Origin: Favolaschia claudopus
Taxonomy: Eukaryota; Basidiomycota; Agaricomycetes; Agaricales; Mycenaceae
DNA: 64,000 nt
Assembly: GCA_037176885.1 (NCBI GenBank)
Contig: JAWWNJ010000169.1
Span: 124,001 to 188,000, forward strand
Reading direction: 5' to 3'
Shown: positions 23,078 to 34,371 of the stretch, piece by piece
Position numbering within the stretch: the first letter of the stretch is position 1
Layout: each line of letters starts with the position of its first letter
Position numbers and translations under genes: made by a program
The notes under the pieces: generated by a model
The model's input: only the letters and a program-made list of their open reading frames with translations
Database searches by the model: none
Told to the model about the DNA's origin: nothing

Positions 23078-24462
23078 ATGCGCATGCCAGACGACTTTGA
23101 AGCTGTGTCGGATGCCATTGACGATGGTGGTTTTCTTTCATTTGTAAATGCAGGATATTCTGACGCGCCTTGCAGTTAACAAACTGAAGAAAAAGGTTTG
23201 GGATTCGGCGTCTCAATTCGATGGGGAGAAGGATAAAGCGCAGTTCCGCCGGTACGAAGAGGCATGCGACCGCGTCAAGAATTTTTATAAAGAGCAGCAC
23301 GGTACGGATCTTCCTTGTCGTTGTCAATGCGCTTGCCTCCCCGCTTCCCCGCCCTCGTTACCCCTTGTCCCTCGGATCTTGTTGACTTGTGCCCGACAGA
23401 GAAGCAGACGATGGAATTCAATATCAAGATGAGGGTGAACATGAGGAAGAATGTGCGCGCGAGGATGGGTGAGTGAATGAACTCCGAGGATGTTTGGTCG
23501 CGTGCTCATGATGCAACTGTCTAGGCATTTGGGAGGCAATGGAAAAACTGAATACCCTGGTCGACGACTCGGATCCTGATGTGCGTCTTGTCCTGTCGAT
23601 TTCTTTCAATTTCATTTCACACGAATCTCATTGACTGAATCTAATTGTGTCTCTCGATCGCAGACGGACCTTTCCCAAATCGAACATCTGCTTCAAACTG
23701 CAGAGGCAATCCGAAGGGATGGTAAGCCTGATTGGATGCAGGCTGCTGGACTGGTACACGATCTAGGAAAGCTATTATATATCTTTGGCTCTGAGTACGT
23801 CTTTCATTTCCTATTTCAGTTGGTCTCTGACTCGTTTTGTTGGTAGGGGGCAATGGGATGTGGTCGGGGTACGAGACAGTTGCAACCGGATTTCGATTAC
23901 TTAACTTTGATTCTGCGTACAGGACACTTTCGTCATTGGCTGCGCTTTCTCAGACAAGATTATTCTTCCCGGAACTTTTTCTGGCAATCCAGATAGCGAC
24001 GACGCCGTTTATTCGACCAAGTATGGCGTCTACAAACCCAACTGTGGGCTTGATAATGTCATGCTTTCATGGGGGCACGACGAGGTCAGGCGCTGTTCTC
24101 GTCGTTTAACCCGTGCTCAAGTTTATTTCCAGTATCTTTACCATATCCTCAAAGAGCAGTCGTCGCTCCCAGACGAGGCTCTATGGATGGTTCGTTACCA
24201 CAGCTTCTACCCGTGCGTCTTTCATTTCAGTGGACTGCACTGAATTCTCACTCTAGCTCACTGACACTCTTTCAGATGGCATCGTGAGGGCGCGTACTCG
24301 CATCTCACCAACGCGTCCGATGAGCGAGCCCTCGCAGCCGTTCGCGCCTTCAACCCCTACGATTTGTACAGCAAGAGCGACGACTCTGTCGATCCCGCTG
24401 CACTGCGTCCGTACTACGAAGTCCTCATCAAAAAATATTTCAATGAAGTGATCGAGTGGTGA
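23078..24462 (+). CDS. Myo-inositol oxygenase
   Basis: MIOX (EC 1.13.99.1) is a cytosolic di-iron enzyme that opens myo-inositol to D-glucuronate with O2. Nine exons join in phase: 23078-23126, 23176-23301, 23400-23468, 23525-23580, 23664-23794, 23847-23868, 23923-24084, 24133-24212 and 24276-24462, giving 293 residues, the normal length. Expected metal-ligand blocks are present: [50 protein letters not shown] and an Asp in FNPYDLYSK. The [20 protein letters not shown] core is almost invariant in the family. Exon 6 is only 22 nt. All key residues I can name are intact, so the enzyme should be active. Confidence 0.96.
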
Positions 24463-24942
24463 ATTGGTGACGTGGGTATGATATAGAAAGTAGAATATAA
24501 TAATCTTCGCTATCGATAACTTTGCTTTCGCTTACATTGCAACCTCGTTCAAACTGGTTAACTGCACTCGTTCGTGTTCACTCGATAACTGTCACTGAAT
24601 TTGAGAAGTGCTGTGTCGTCCGCGACGCGTCCTACCACGTGCTTACATCGTGACCGTGTACCGCGTCGCGGACCGGGACCCGAGCGCGACGCGACGAGTC
24701 TCGTCACGTGGCCGCGTAACCATCGTGTTACTGTTACTCATCTGAGTCGGAGTCATCACTCCGACTCTCCGCTTTTCTCTTCCCGCCTCCACCGCCTTTT
24801 CGAGGCTATTCGTGAACCCCGGGACCATGAACCACGGAATCTCATAAGCAGACGATTAACACCACGTCTACATCTCTTGTCCCCATCCTCTTCGTCTCTG
24901 TCCTCCGCGAAGCAAAGTGCGGAAGCCTTAGCCTACTGCGTG
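24463..24942. other. Intergenic, promoter of the CFEM gene
   Basis: This holds a GC-rich inverted repeat (listed separately) and two CACGTG sites (about 24636 and 24705) that bHLH regulators could bind. Confidence 0.5.
24618..24673. repeat. 12-bp inverted repeat around a CACGTG site
   Basis: GTCCGCGACGCG at 24618-24629 is the perfect reverse complement of CGCGTCGCGGAC at 24662-24673. The 32-nt spacer contains CACGTG. Confidence 0.8.
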
Positions 24943-25641
24943 ATGGTCGCTGCTTTCCAGCTCATTCTTTCTGCCTCGCTGGCATGGTCTGCTTTAGCCC
25001 AAGCTCCGACACTTCCATCATGCGCTCAAGGATGTGCGAACGAATCTGCGCACAAAGTTGGTTGTCAGCTGTTCGTGTCCTCGATTCCTCCTGCTTTTTT
25101 TTTCGGTTCGTGGCTCACACGTATCAGGTCGGATCCGGGATGCCTTTGCGGGACCTCATTTACGTCGATGGTCGAGCAATGCTCGAAGACTACCTCGTGC
25201 TCCATGCAGGAACAGGCTGAGGTTGCTGCAGATTTAGATACGATGTGCGGTGCAGGTGAGTTTTACTCTATTCAAAATTTGTGAAGCCTTACTCAGGCAT
25301 CGCTGGTAGGGTCCAATTCTGCCTCCGGGGCTTCAGGTCAGTAAACATTCTGTAGTTTTTATTGTTCCAGTCTGAGCGGTACCATGATTGCGACAGGTTC
25401 TGCATCTAACAGTCCTGCGAGCTCCTTTTCTGTGTCGCTCAGCAGCTCAAGTACAATCAGTCCGTCAAAAACCCTTCCGCCTACCACTTCTTTTCCGCCG
25501 TCAAGTTCTACGACGGCTCCCGCTGGCACAACCAGCAGCTCTCCGTCATCCAGTCCATCTACGGGTCATGCTGAGGCAAGAGAGGTTGGTAGGATGCTGG
25601 GTCCTTTGATTTTCTTCATCGCGACAGCTCTCATGAGATGA
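24943..25641 (+). CDS. CFEM-domain GPI-anchored protein
   Basis: CFEM proteins are fungal surface or secreted proteins with an eight-cysteine fold; some bind haem, others act in adhesion or host contact. Four exons: 24943-25070, 25128-25255, 25310-25336 and 25397-25641 (175 residues). Residues 1-20 are a signal peptide ending SALAQA. The eight cysteines follow the CFEM order: CAQGC, GCQLSDPGCLC, EQC, TSC and TMC. The Asp in SDPGCLC is the position that ligands haem iron in haem-binding members. A Ser/Thr/Pro-rich stalk of about 90 residues follows, then a hydrophobic C-terminus (MLGPLIFFIATALM) that fits a GPI signal. The exact role is not predictable. Confidence 0.92.
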
Positions 25642-26270
25642 GATTGACTGCATGTGGTGAGTATTCTGCATGACTGGAACTACGCTTTGGTTTGCTGATT
25701 CGTTTCTTTGACTCAAGGATTCGATCACTTTGTGTATATACGACGGCCTTTTATGCATTCCATCTGCCCTTCTCATTCTGAGAGTTTCGGCCCCAGATCA
25801 ATTTAGGAAAACTCGATCAGAAACCTGCGAAGAGTTTGGATTCCCCTTGAGTCTACAAATTCGGTTGCCTACGATTCCGAGGTGCAGTTCCTCTCCTCGA
25901 TACACCGTTTGTGGTCGAACATGTTCAACAGCATTACCAGAATCTACCAGACTTGGCAGACCATGTCGCCGACCCAGTTCTCCACAATCACCCTATTTAG
26001 ATCCGCTGCTATATCTTACCTCATATCTTCTAATTTTCATCTTCCAAGCGTCGTCAACGCTTCTTCCACATGGTGAGTACACCGGCCGACGCTCCTTCCG
26101 TAGGCGATCTCGCGGAAACCATCGTCGGCGCACCCCCGTGATGATCAGGTGATTCTTTTCCGAAACGCGCTTCTCTTCTATCCCGCTTCGCTACCTCTGC
26201 TACCTCGCAATAAAGTCGGCCACTTCAAAGGCGAAACGATTCGTTCGCCCCCACCTCTCTCTAGGCCGCC
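25642..26270. other. Intergenic, promoter of the xylosidase gene
   Basis: No supported gene. The last 100 bp are pyrimidine-rich, as is usual before fungal start codons. Confidence 0.55.
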
Positions 26271-28732
26271 ATGCTGAAGCTACCTCTCGTCGCTTCCGTT
26301 CTCGGATACGCAGCGACGCAAGTACGCGCTTTCGGCTTCCCCGACTGCGTGAATGGCCCACTGTCAAACACCACCGTCTGCGACACTTCCGCCTCACCGG
26401 TCGACCGTGCTAAAGCCCTCATCGCCATGTTCACCACCGACGAGCTCGTCAGCAACTCAAACACTGGCGCGCCGGGCGTCCCGCGGCTCGGGGTTCCCGC
26501 CTATCAAAGTGCGGAGGAAGCTCTGGTGATGTTATCTTTCATGATTCGGCGAATCATCTCGTCTCATGATGTCTTTCCGTTTGTTTTGCAGCACGGATTG
26601 GCGAACAGCCCTGGAATTATGTTTGCGGATTCAGGCGATTTTAGCTTCGCGACGTCATTTCCTTCGCCGCTTCATATGAGCGCGACGTTTGACGACCCAG
26701 CGATTCTAGCTGTGGGCGACGTCATCAGCACGGAGGCAAGGGCTTTCAGCAACGCCGAACGAGCATCGTTGGATTATTTCACACCGAACATCAACCGTGA
26801 GTGTTGAACAGCTCTTGCCTTAATCGGAGCCAATGAATATATGGATGCAGCTGTTCGCGACCCTCGCTGGGGACGTGCGCAAGAAACTCCAGGGGAAGAT
26901 CCATTCCGCTCCGCTCAATACGCGTATCACTATGTTCAAGGTCTCCAAGGCGGAATCGACCCTAAGCAAGTCAAGATCGCCGCCGACTGTAAACATCTCG
27001 TTGGCTACGACTTGGAAAACCCACCCGGCACAAACCGCTTCGTCTTCGACGCCAAGATTTCTCCGCAAGATCTCGCAGAATACTTTATCGTCCCCTTCAC
27101 CAGCTGCGTAAGGGACGCGAAAGCGTTCTCCGTCATGTGTGCTTTCAACGCTTTGAATGGGCTCCCTTCGTGTGCGGACCCGTTTTTGCTACAGACTGTC
27201 TTGCGAGACCATCTTGGGTTTGATGAGGAGCGGTGGGTAGTCGCGGATTGCGATGCGATTGAGTTTTTGTTTGATCAGAGGCATTTCGTGACGGATTTCG
27301 TGCATGCTGCAGCGGTGGGGATGAATGCGGGGACGGATATTGATTGTGGGACGACGTTTGGGGATAATTTGGGACAGGCATTGAATATGGGGTTGGTGAA
27401 TACGACGAGACTGTCGACGGCGTTGTCGCGGCAGTATGCTTCGTTGATGCGGTGCGTTACATTCTTCCTCGCAACCTCATAGAATATTCATCTTCCTTGC
27501 TGCTTAGCCTCGGATTTTTCGATCCCCCGGACAACCAACCGTACCGCAAGCTCAGCTGGACCGACGTCAGCACTCCATCGGCACAGGCCCTCGCACGTCG
27601 AATCGCCGCAGACGGGATGGTCTTGCTCAAGAATTCTGGCGACACGCTCCCTCTTTCCTCGAGCATCAAGAAGCTCGCAATTATCGGCCCCTGGGCAAGT
27701 GCCACCACGCAGATGCAAAGCAACTATGCGGGCCCCGCGCCATTCCTTGTCAGCCCAGCAGCAGCAGCTAAATCCGCAGGGTACACCGTCACAGTCGCAT
27801 CCGGGACGGGAATCAATTCGGGTGATACGAGCGGGTTTGCTGAGGCTGTCGCAGCAGCGCAAGGCGCTGATGCGGTCATTTATGCTGGGGGGCTTGATAA
27901 CAGCGTCGAGGCGGAGGGGATGGATCGCACGACGTTAACTTGGCCGGGAAATCAGCTGGATCTTATCGCACAGCTTGGAGAGGTGGGGAAGCCGCTTGTG
28001 GTATTGCAATTTGGCGGTGGACAAGTCGACGATGCACCGTTGAATGCGAATCCGAATGTCAGCGCGATCCTATGGACTGGCTATCCCGGCCAAGACGGCG
28101 GTTCTGCTATCTTCGACATCCTCACCGGCAAGGTCCCACCCGCAGGTAGACTCCCTATGACACAATACCCAGGAGCGTACGCCAGCCAAGTCGATATGAC
28201 GGATATGACTCTGCGTCCCTCATCATCAAACCCCGGACGCACATACAAATGGTACACCGGCACACCCACATACGAATTCGGCTTTGGATTGAGCTACACC
28301 TCGTTCGATTTGAGCTTCGCTGGATCGACTAAATCGAGCTATGATATCCAAGCGCTCGTTTCTGCCGGGGCGAGCGCACCCTTTATCGACCGCGCGTTAC
28401 TCGACACGTTCGAGATCTCCGTACACAATACCGGGGGTGTCGCCTCGGATTTCGTCGTTCTGCTGTTCGCGAATACCACTGCCGGACCGACTCCCCTTCC
28501 TATTAAACAGCTCGTATCCTACGTGCGGGCGAAGAGCGTCGCGGCTGGATCGACGCAGACCGTGGAATTGCCTGTGACGTTGGGGAGTATCGCACGCGCG
28601 GATGAGAATGGTGATTCTTGGGTGTATCCCGGGGAGTATACGTTGCTTGTGGATGTACCAACGAAGGTTACACATGGGTTCCAGCTTACGGGGACGAAGG
28701 CGCAGGTTGGGAGTTGGCCGAGGAGTGGTTAA
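26271..28732 (+). CDS. GH3 exo-1,4-beta-xylosidase, secreted
   Basis: Glycoside hydrolase family 3 enzyme of the fungal beta-xylosidase type, releasing xylose from xylo-oligosaccharides (EC 3.2.1.37). Four exons: 26271-26525, 26592-26796, 26851-27451 and 27508-28732 (761 residues, normal). A signal peptide occupies about residues 1-20. YFTPNINPVRDPRWGRAQET is the hallmark of the N-terminal barrel. The nucleophile Asp should be the first Asp of WVVADCDAI; most relatives have Ser where this has Ala before it. RRIAADGMVLLKNSGDTLPL starts the second domain, and the C-terminal 130 residues form the FnIII-like domain. No other substitution stands out. Specificity could include arabinofuranosides. 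Confidence 0.94.
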
Positions 28733-28752
28733 TGGGACTCTTTGTTTTATTT

Positions 28753-28880
28753 TGGTTTATCAATATTTATACGGGATCATACATACACTGGCAGACTAAG
28801 ATTCAGAGCAAGGAAGTGCTTCCTGACGACTTCAGAGTGATACACGAAGCGCTGACTCTCCGTTTAGTCGAGTTACTTGC
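28753..28880. repeat. Diverged repeat, copy 1 (3' flank of xylosidase)
   Basis: TTGGTTTATCAATATTTATACGG begins a stretch of roughly 130 bp. It aligns, with many differences, to the segment starting TTGGTTTATCGATATTTATACGG at about 32058, including GAxxGATACxCxAAxCxCT in the middle. The origin is unclear. Confidence 0.5.
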
Positions 28881-28997
28881 CTCCATCTGCAGGAATTTGA
28901 GAATCAAGATTGAGTTAGCCGCCATCCCCAACGCAAAAGGTCGCACTAGAAAGACCTAACATTGACCAGTGGTGGTGGTTGGGTAGTCTCTCATAGC

Positions 28998-29043
28998 CAG
29001 ACTTTAACACGGTTGATCTCGTACCTCGATGTGTTAAAGTCTG
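28998..29043. repeat. Perfect 13-bp inverted repeat (hairpin)
   Basis: CAGACTTTAACAC at 28998-29010 is the exact reverse complement of GTGTTAAAGTCTG at 29031-29043; the loop is 20 nt. It could be the remnant of a MITE or a transcription-end hairpin. Confidence 0.8.
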
Positions 29044-30336
29044 TTTTCAAGTTCATAGGCGTGTCATCGCTAGAATCTTATTATATAATCATTGTGGCTG
29101 TGTCTTTACGGCAATTTAGTTCACTTTTCTTATAGCGCCCCCCCTCAACCATATATACACTCAATTTTTAGCAACAGAGAACTCATAGAGATATATCTAC
29201 CTCCTCAGGAAAAAAATTGGAGTAAAATGCATCTTCAGAGCCTACGCACCGAGCTCTTGCTCTGCCTTGTGACAGATGTGACAGGATAGTAACACATTTT
29301 TTCGACCACTTTCCGCAGCACTTTGTCAAGATTCTGCCTGGTTTCAAGCGCCAAATAGACTCCTATCACCCTATATAAACGCTACAGAGCAAATTTGAGC
29401 TCTAGAAACCGTGTCAAAGGGCGGAAACATGATTACATAATCCGAATTCTACCGTTGACGCGCCAGTCACCTTAAAAATGGACTAGTGGTTGGGTGGTGG
29501 TAGCAAAAAGTAAAAGTCACGTCACGGTCACGATCGCGCCGGTTACAGTTTTGCCGGTGGCCCGGTTTTGCTCTTGTCTTCACACACCCACCATCGAATG
29601 GACCAATTTGTCGAGTTTCCTGCTGAGCTAAATAACAAAACCAGAATGGACGTCTTGGGAACTGGGTTCAAAGAAGGCTAGCCGTAACACATGCACTTTG
29701 GCGGCTCGCACTCTACTTTTTCTCCAGTGATCCTTGACTCATGCTCCCTGACTCCTTCAACACCTGGACCTCACCAAAAACCTCACTCTCTGATCTCATT
29801 TTTCTCGTTCTCTGAGTTCAATACGTTGTTTGATATCTTCCAAGACTTTTCTCTTCGCGTCTGACGTGACGACGTCTCAGCCTTGGCCCTCGCCTCGCAT
29901 GTCAATGCCAACTCTCAAGTCTGAAAACTTCGGTTGCAACAACGCCACTGCTCATCTCCTTGGCGATCTAACCTGTACGGCTCCCCTCGTTTATCGCCGA
30001 AGGAAACTCGCCGGAGCGGAAACGGAACCGGAGACGGACTCGGCGGAGGCCGAAGAGTCAAGACAGAGGCATTGTCCAATATATATTGAAAAAACAACGA
30101 ACCCCGCGATGACCGTGTAAGACGCGAGCCAACGAGCGGTCGATATGCGAAACCCTGACCGTCCCATTTCACTCATTCCAATATGGGTCTATCCAATTGA
30201 ATGGCCGTCAAAAATCACCTTCAGCGCTTGAGTGAGTGCCCACGATGTCGCCGTCGGAAGGGTTCAATACTTGAACTCCTCCGAGTCGCACTGATCTGCA
30301 ATATTCTACCCCTCACCTTTTCTTTTAAATCACGCC

Positions 30337-31970
30337 ATGATTTTGTTTCTTCAACTCCTTCTCGGCCCACTCGTTCTCGGATCCTCCCTGTCCATAGCTG
30401 CGCCAACAACTTCAGCTTGGCAAAATGCTACAGTCGACGCCTTGGTGGTGCGTGTTTCCAAATTCGACGATGCCAAATTATGCTCAAATGATTCCATAGT
30501 ATGCCTTCCCATTGGCCCCATACGTCTCTTTCGCCAATTCGAGCTCTACTACCAACACTTCCAACGGATTCGTCACCAACACGTTCACACACGCGACGAC
30601 CCTGGCCAACGCAAGCTTCCATACAATCATTTTCCCCAACACCGACACACTGTACTCCACAGCATTGCTGGATCTCTCGGCTGGCGATGTCGTTGTGACT
30701 ATGCCGGAGAGAGAGCCAGGACGGTTCTACGTTTTGCCATTTTACGATTTGTGCGTCTTTGAAAGCTTTTTGTCACTTGTGTGGGTTGAACGGTATTGTC
30801 ATTGAATCATAGGTATGGGAACAACATCTGTTCAATCGGAACCGTCACCAACAGTATTGCCCGGAAATATCTCATAAAATACCGACCTTCGAACGCGGGG
30901 TGTGATCTCACTCCAGATGAAAACGAAAAATACGCCGGGACGATCTCCTTGCCTACTGTATACGGCGCCATCCTTCTTCGAATCGAAGTCTTCAACTCGA
31001 GTGACGTCGACCACGTCGTCTCCTCGATCCAACCGCGCTTCACTCTCACCTCCCTGAACACCTCTTGCTCCGGTGCCCCGCCCCTCACATTTGCCCTGCT
31101 CAACGACGATCTCGACGCAATCAACCGCCCGCTTCACCTGATGCAGCTCCTCTCCCGTGTTGCCCTTCACAACCCAGCCGAAGAAGCCTCGGATGCCGCA
31201 CGCGTCGTAGCGACCCTCGAAGCGGCGGGCATCTCCCTCGCCTCTCACTCATACACCCAACCGCCAAGCGTCGATCTCGCAGCCGCATACACCACCGCGC
31301 TCACCCTCGTCCAGCAAGTCTCCACGAACCCCGCCTACCTCCTCCCCCTCGACAGAGCCGGGCTATGGGAAACCACACCCCCCTCCCTCGCAGGCGACTT
31401 CCACACGCACTACGACGTCCGCGCCTTCATCGGCCTCGCCGGCTACCTCCTCCTCAACTCCACACAAGCCATATACCCTGCGTACACCCCCGCCCAGGAC
31501 CTTTTCGCGAATCAGACGTATTTGGTGGAGTTTTTTGGGAAGCCGGATGTGAAGGGGTTTTGGAGCTTGACGGTGTATGATGGGGAGGGGTATTTGATTC
31601 CGAATGCGTTGGATCGGTCTTCGTTGGGGGATCGGGCCTTCCTCACGTATCCCGACGGAACTCTCGTCTATGGTAACGGGGACGATACTGACCCGAGGTC
31701 GTTTTATATGTTGTTGCAGAGTACAGACGTGGAGGTGGCATCTGAATGGGAATCCAAGTGCGTTTGCTTTGCTTCGTCTCTTTCAGCAAATATTCGGCGC
31801 TGATCTATGTTTGCTGCAGTTGGCTACCGACACCGGCAAATGGCGCTAGATTTCTTTTCAACTTCCGGTTCTACGGACCAACGCTTTCGCTGACGGATGG
31901 AACTTACAAGTATCCCAAAATCTCTGCTGTGGACCTCAATCCTCCTATACCTCTACCGAGATCAGAGTAG
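30337..31970 (+). CDS. Secreted DUF1254/DUF1214 protein
   Basis: Four exons: 30337-30447, 30500-30750, 30813-31757 and 31820-31970 (485 residues). Residues 1-20 form a signal peptide. The DUF1254 part shows FPNTDTLYSTALLDLSAGD, the family's most conserved line. The DUF1214 part shows KGFWSLTVYDGEGYL and ends WLPTPANGARFLFNFRFYGP. Several N-x-S/T sites fit an extracellular protein. The domain pair is found in bacteria and fungi and has no established reaction that I know, so no function is assigned. Confidence 0.88.
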
Positions 31971-32512
31971 GTGGGTATTGGACTGTTGATTCCTCAAGTT
32001 TGGGAACTTTGGACAACGTTCATGTATGTTTATCTGAGATTACGATGAGTAGTTTCACTTTGGTTTATCGATATTTATACGGAATTGTACGCACTGAGTT
32101 TCAGCGAGAGAGGAAATCGTCTAACGACTCGAGATTGATACGCCAAACACTCGCTGCCCGTTCAATCGAAATATTCGCCCCCCATCCCCATCCCCAGAGC
32201 TCCGAGAATCAAGATCAACTTCGCAGTTCCCGAGGCACGCAGAACTTCGCAAGTCAGAGCGGCGCGATCTTCCGAGCTTGAAATTGCCAGCTAAACCGAG
32301 CAATATCCCGCATATCACCCAACAAAGAAACAAGCAGTCACCGAGCACCAATGCATGAATGATATTATGAAGTAATCAGTCCATGAGACAAAAACAAATT
32401 CGTGAATATGCGTGAAAACAAGACAAAAAATCGCGTGTTGCTCAGCTTCATCTCTCGGGGTCCTCCTCCCGCTCCCCGAGTACCATTCGAGACAGGATGT
32501 GCTCACTCTACT
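31971..32512. other. Intergenic between convergent genes
   Basis: This holds copy 2 of the diverged repeat. No gene is seen. Confidence 0.5.
32058..32185. repeat. Diverged repeat, copy 2 (3' flank of the DUF1254 gene)
   Basis: This is similar to 28753-28880 in the same orientation. Both lie just past the 3' end of a plus-strand gene. Confidence 0.5.
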
Positions 32513-33432
32513 CTACTCCCACACCTGGAAAAACGGCCTCCATTGAACTGTCAAATCAACACACGCCATGGGCTCAGCGTCGTCGTCGTCGGAGGTGTAG
32601 CCGCGGACGTTGATGACGTATTTGACTAGAAAAACCGAGGAAAGGTGAGAAGGTGGGCGCATGGAGAGGGAAGGAAAGGGAGGAATGGAGGAGAAGGGAA
32701 GGAAGTCCAAGCGGAAGGAAGATGATATTGATACGTAGGAAAGTTGTGAGGCAAGAAAGAACGCACGCTTGGGAACCTCCTTTGGTAGCTCCACAGTCTG
32801 GACAATGGAGTACTCGCCGGGCTCGACGGGGCAGGAGACAGAGGCGTTCGCGTTACGGCTGTAGAATAAGTAATATGTTCGAAGACAATACGGAGATAGG
32901 AGGAGTAGAAGAGAGGTCCGTCAGCAAGCGGTATGAATGCAAGAATATGTAGACGTACGCTTCCTCGCAAATATCGAAAATCTTGTGTAAGAGTTTTATC
33001 CGTCCGGCTTTGACTGTAACGTCTGCTATCGCGCCTTCCTAGCGATGCGTCCAATGTAAGAAGGAGTGAAAAAAAAAAACAAGAGAAATAAGTGGGACGA
33101 ACCGTAACAGTGTCCACGACCTCCAAATCGACCTTGACCGTCAATTCCGCGCCGATTTTCGGCGGGTCAGGGGAGACGGTTATGGATTTGAGTTGGACGG
33201 GGTCGGAGGGGTCACCTAGTAGCCCAGTACGAAGAAAAAAAAAACAATTGGAACTTGAGTCCCCATTCCTCAAAATGACTCGATATTGCCGCTCACCGCA
33301 ATCCTCGTATCCCCAGCTATCTGCCACGAGGCGCGAGCCCTCCGTCAGGGCAAGTTGAGGTAGGGCGGGGGTGGCGACGGCGAAGGAGGTGAAGGCGACG
33401 AGGAGGAGGAGGGCGAAGGGGCGGTGGAGCAT
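32513..33432 (-). CDS. NPC2-like ML-domain lipid transfer protein
   Basis: This resembles the phosphatidylglycerol/phosphatidylinositol transfer proteins of fungi, NPC2 homologues that carry lipid or sterol in the vacuole lumen or outside the cell. Five exons: 33297-33432, 33103-33215, 32959-33038, 32767-32858 and 32513-32625 (177 residues, normal). A signal peptide covers about residues 1-20. The ML-domain landmarks are SWGYEDCGDPSDPVQL, ISVSPDPP-like SITVSPDPPKIGAELTV, KIFDICEEA, SCPVEPGEYSIVQTVELPKE and a tail with MACVDLTVQW. Four Cys at these positions can form the two expected disulfides. No defect is visible. Confidence 0.93.
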
Positions 33433-34301
33433 CGTTCGTTGTCGTTGTGGTGGCAGGAGACAAGGTGCGTGCTGGAAGGTCCGAGTGACATGATGACGGA
33501 ATGCAGCAGCGTGACGTCGTGACATCAACATGTTTTGATCATCGGCATTGATCGGTCCGAGTCAGTAGTGTTGAATAATTTTTATTTGGGTCTTGCATAT
33601 TCCAAAGAGAAACTTATTTCCGTCAACTGAGCGAATTATTGACCTGAATTCAGCAAACGTCTTACCCCGGCAATAGGAAACTGACCAATGCCATGGAGAA
33701 ATACAATCACACATCGAAGAGTGATCGCATCACAGTAACTTCGGCAAGGAAAACTGGCTTGCCGCTTGCTTCTTCCTACCATGCACGAAAATCGCTCGTG
33801 GCTTGTTGCTTTCTCCTCGACTCTGGATTCGCTTAGACCTGTGGCTCCAATATGCCTATTCTCTCTACGAATGGTGTACAAGTTTAAAAAGTTATGTTCC
33901 CTGCCAATTTTACGTCGAAATCGCAAGAGGAAATTCTGAGGAACCACTGCGAACTTTTCCGGGGCGGAATGCATCGTTTACTCTGTTCTGGGCATTGGGT
34001 CACTTCAAACTCTCCAACAGTCAACATTCTCTGATTCCTTCATCCCAGTCAGCGCGGCGAACATGTCTGAAGTCACTGGCGCGATAACTCGGTACCCGTA
34101 CATCTCAACTACCGTACGTCTTTTCGACCAAACAAAAGGATGATTTAGCTAATGGGGCTTCACCGCCAACTCATTTCTACTGCTAAGTAGCAATGATTAT
34201 TAACCCGGTCCCCTCCGCCCTCCACGCATTTCCCAAAATAAAATCCAACTGAAACAACTCCACTAGTGCGGGCGATGCGAGCGGGATCCGACATACGCTA
34301 G
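33433..34301. other. Divergent intergenic region
   Basis: No gene is supported between the NPC2-like gene and the oxidoreductase. A long minus-strand frame at 34183-34884 is the shadow of the next gene. Confidence 0.55.
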
Positions 34302-34309
34302 TATATAAG
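34302..34309 (+). promoter_or_regulatory. TATA box of the FAD oxidoreductase gene
   Basis: TATATAAG lies 70 bp before the ATG at 34372. Confidence 0.6.
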
Positions 34310-34371
34310 CCACCGCGGGGCACTCGCATCGCTGTCCGTCCTCTTCGTCGCTCGCCCCCACACAACCAATC

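Larger units (their letters stand above)
28733..30336. other. Long intergenic region
   Basis: No supported gene in 1.6 kb. It contains a diverged repeat shared with the flank of the next gene and a perfect 13-bp inverted repeat, both listed. GTCACGTCACGGTCACG near 29516 is a cluster of TCACG motifs. Confidence 0.5.
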
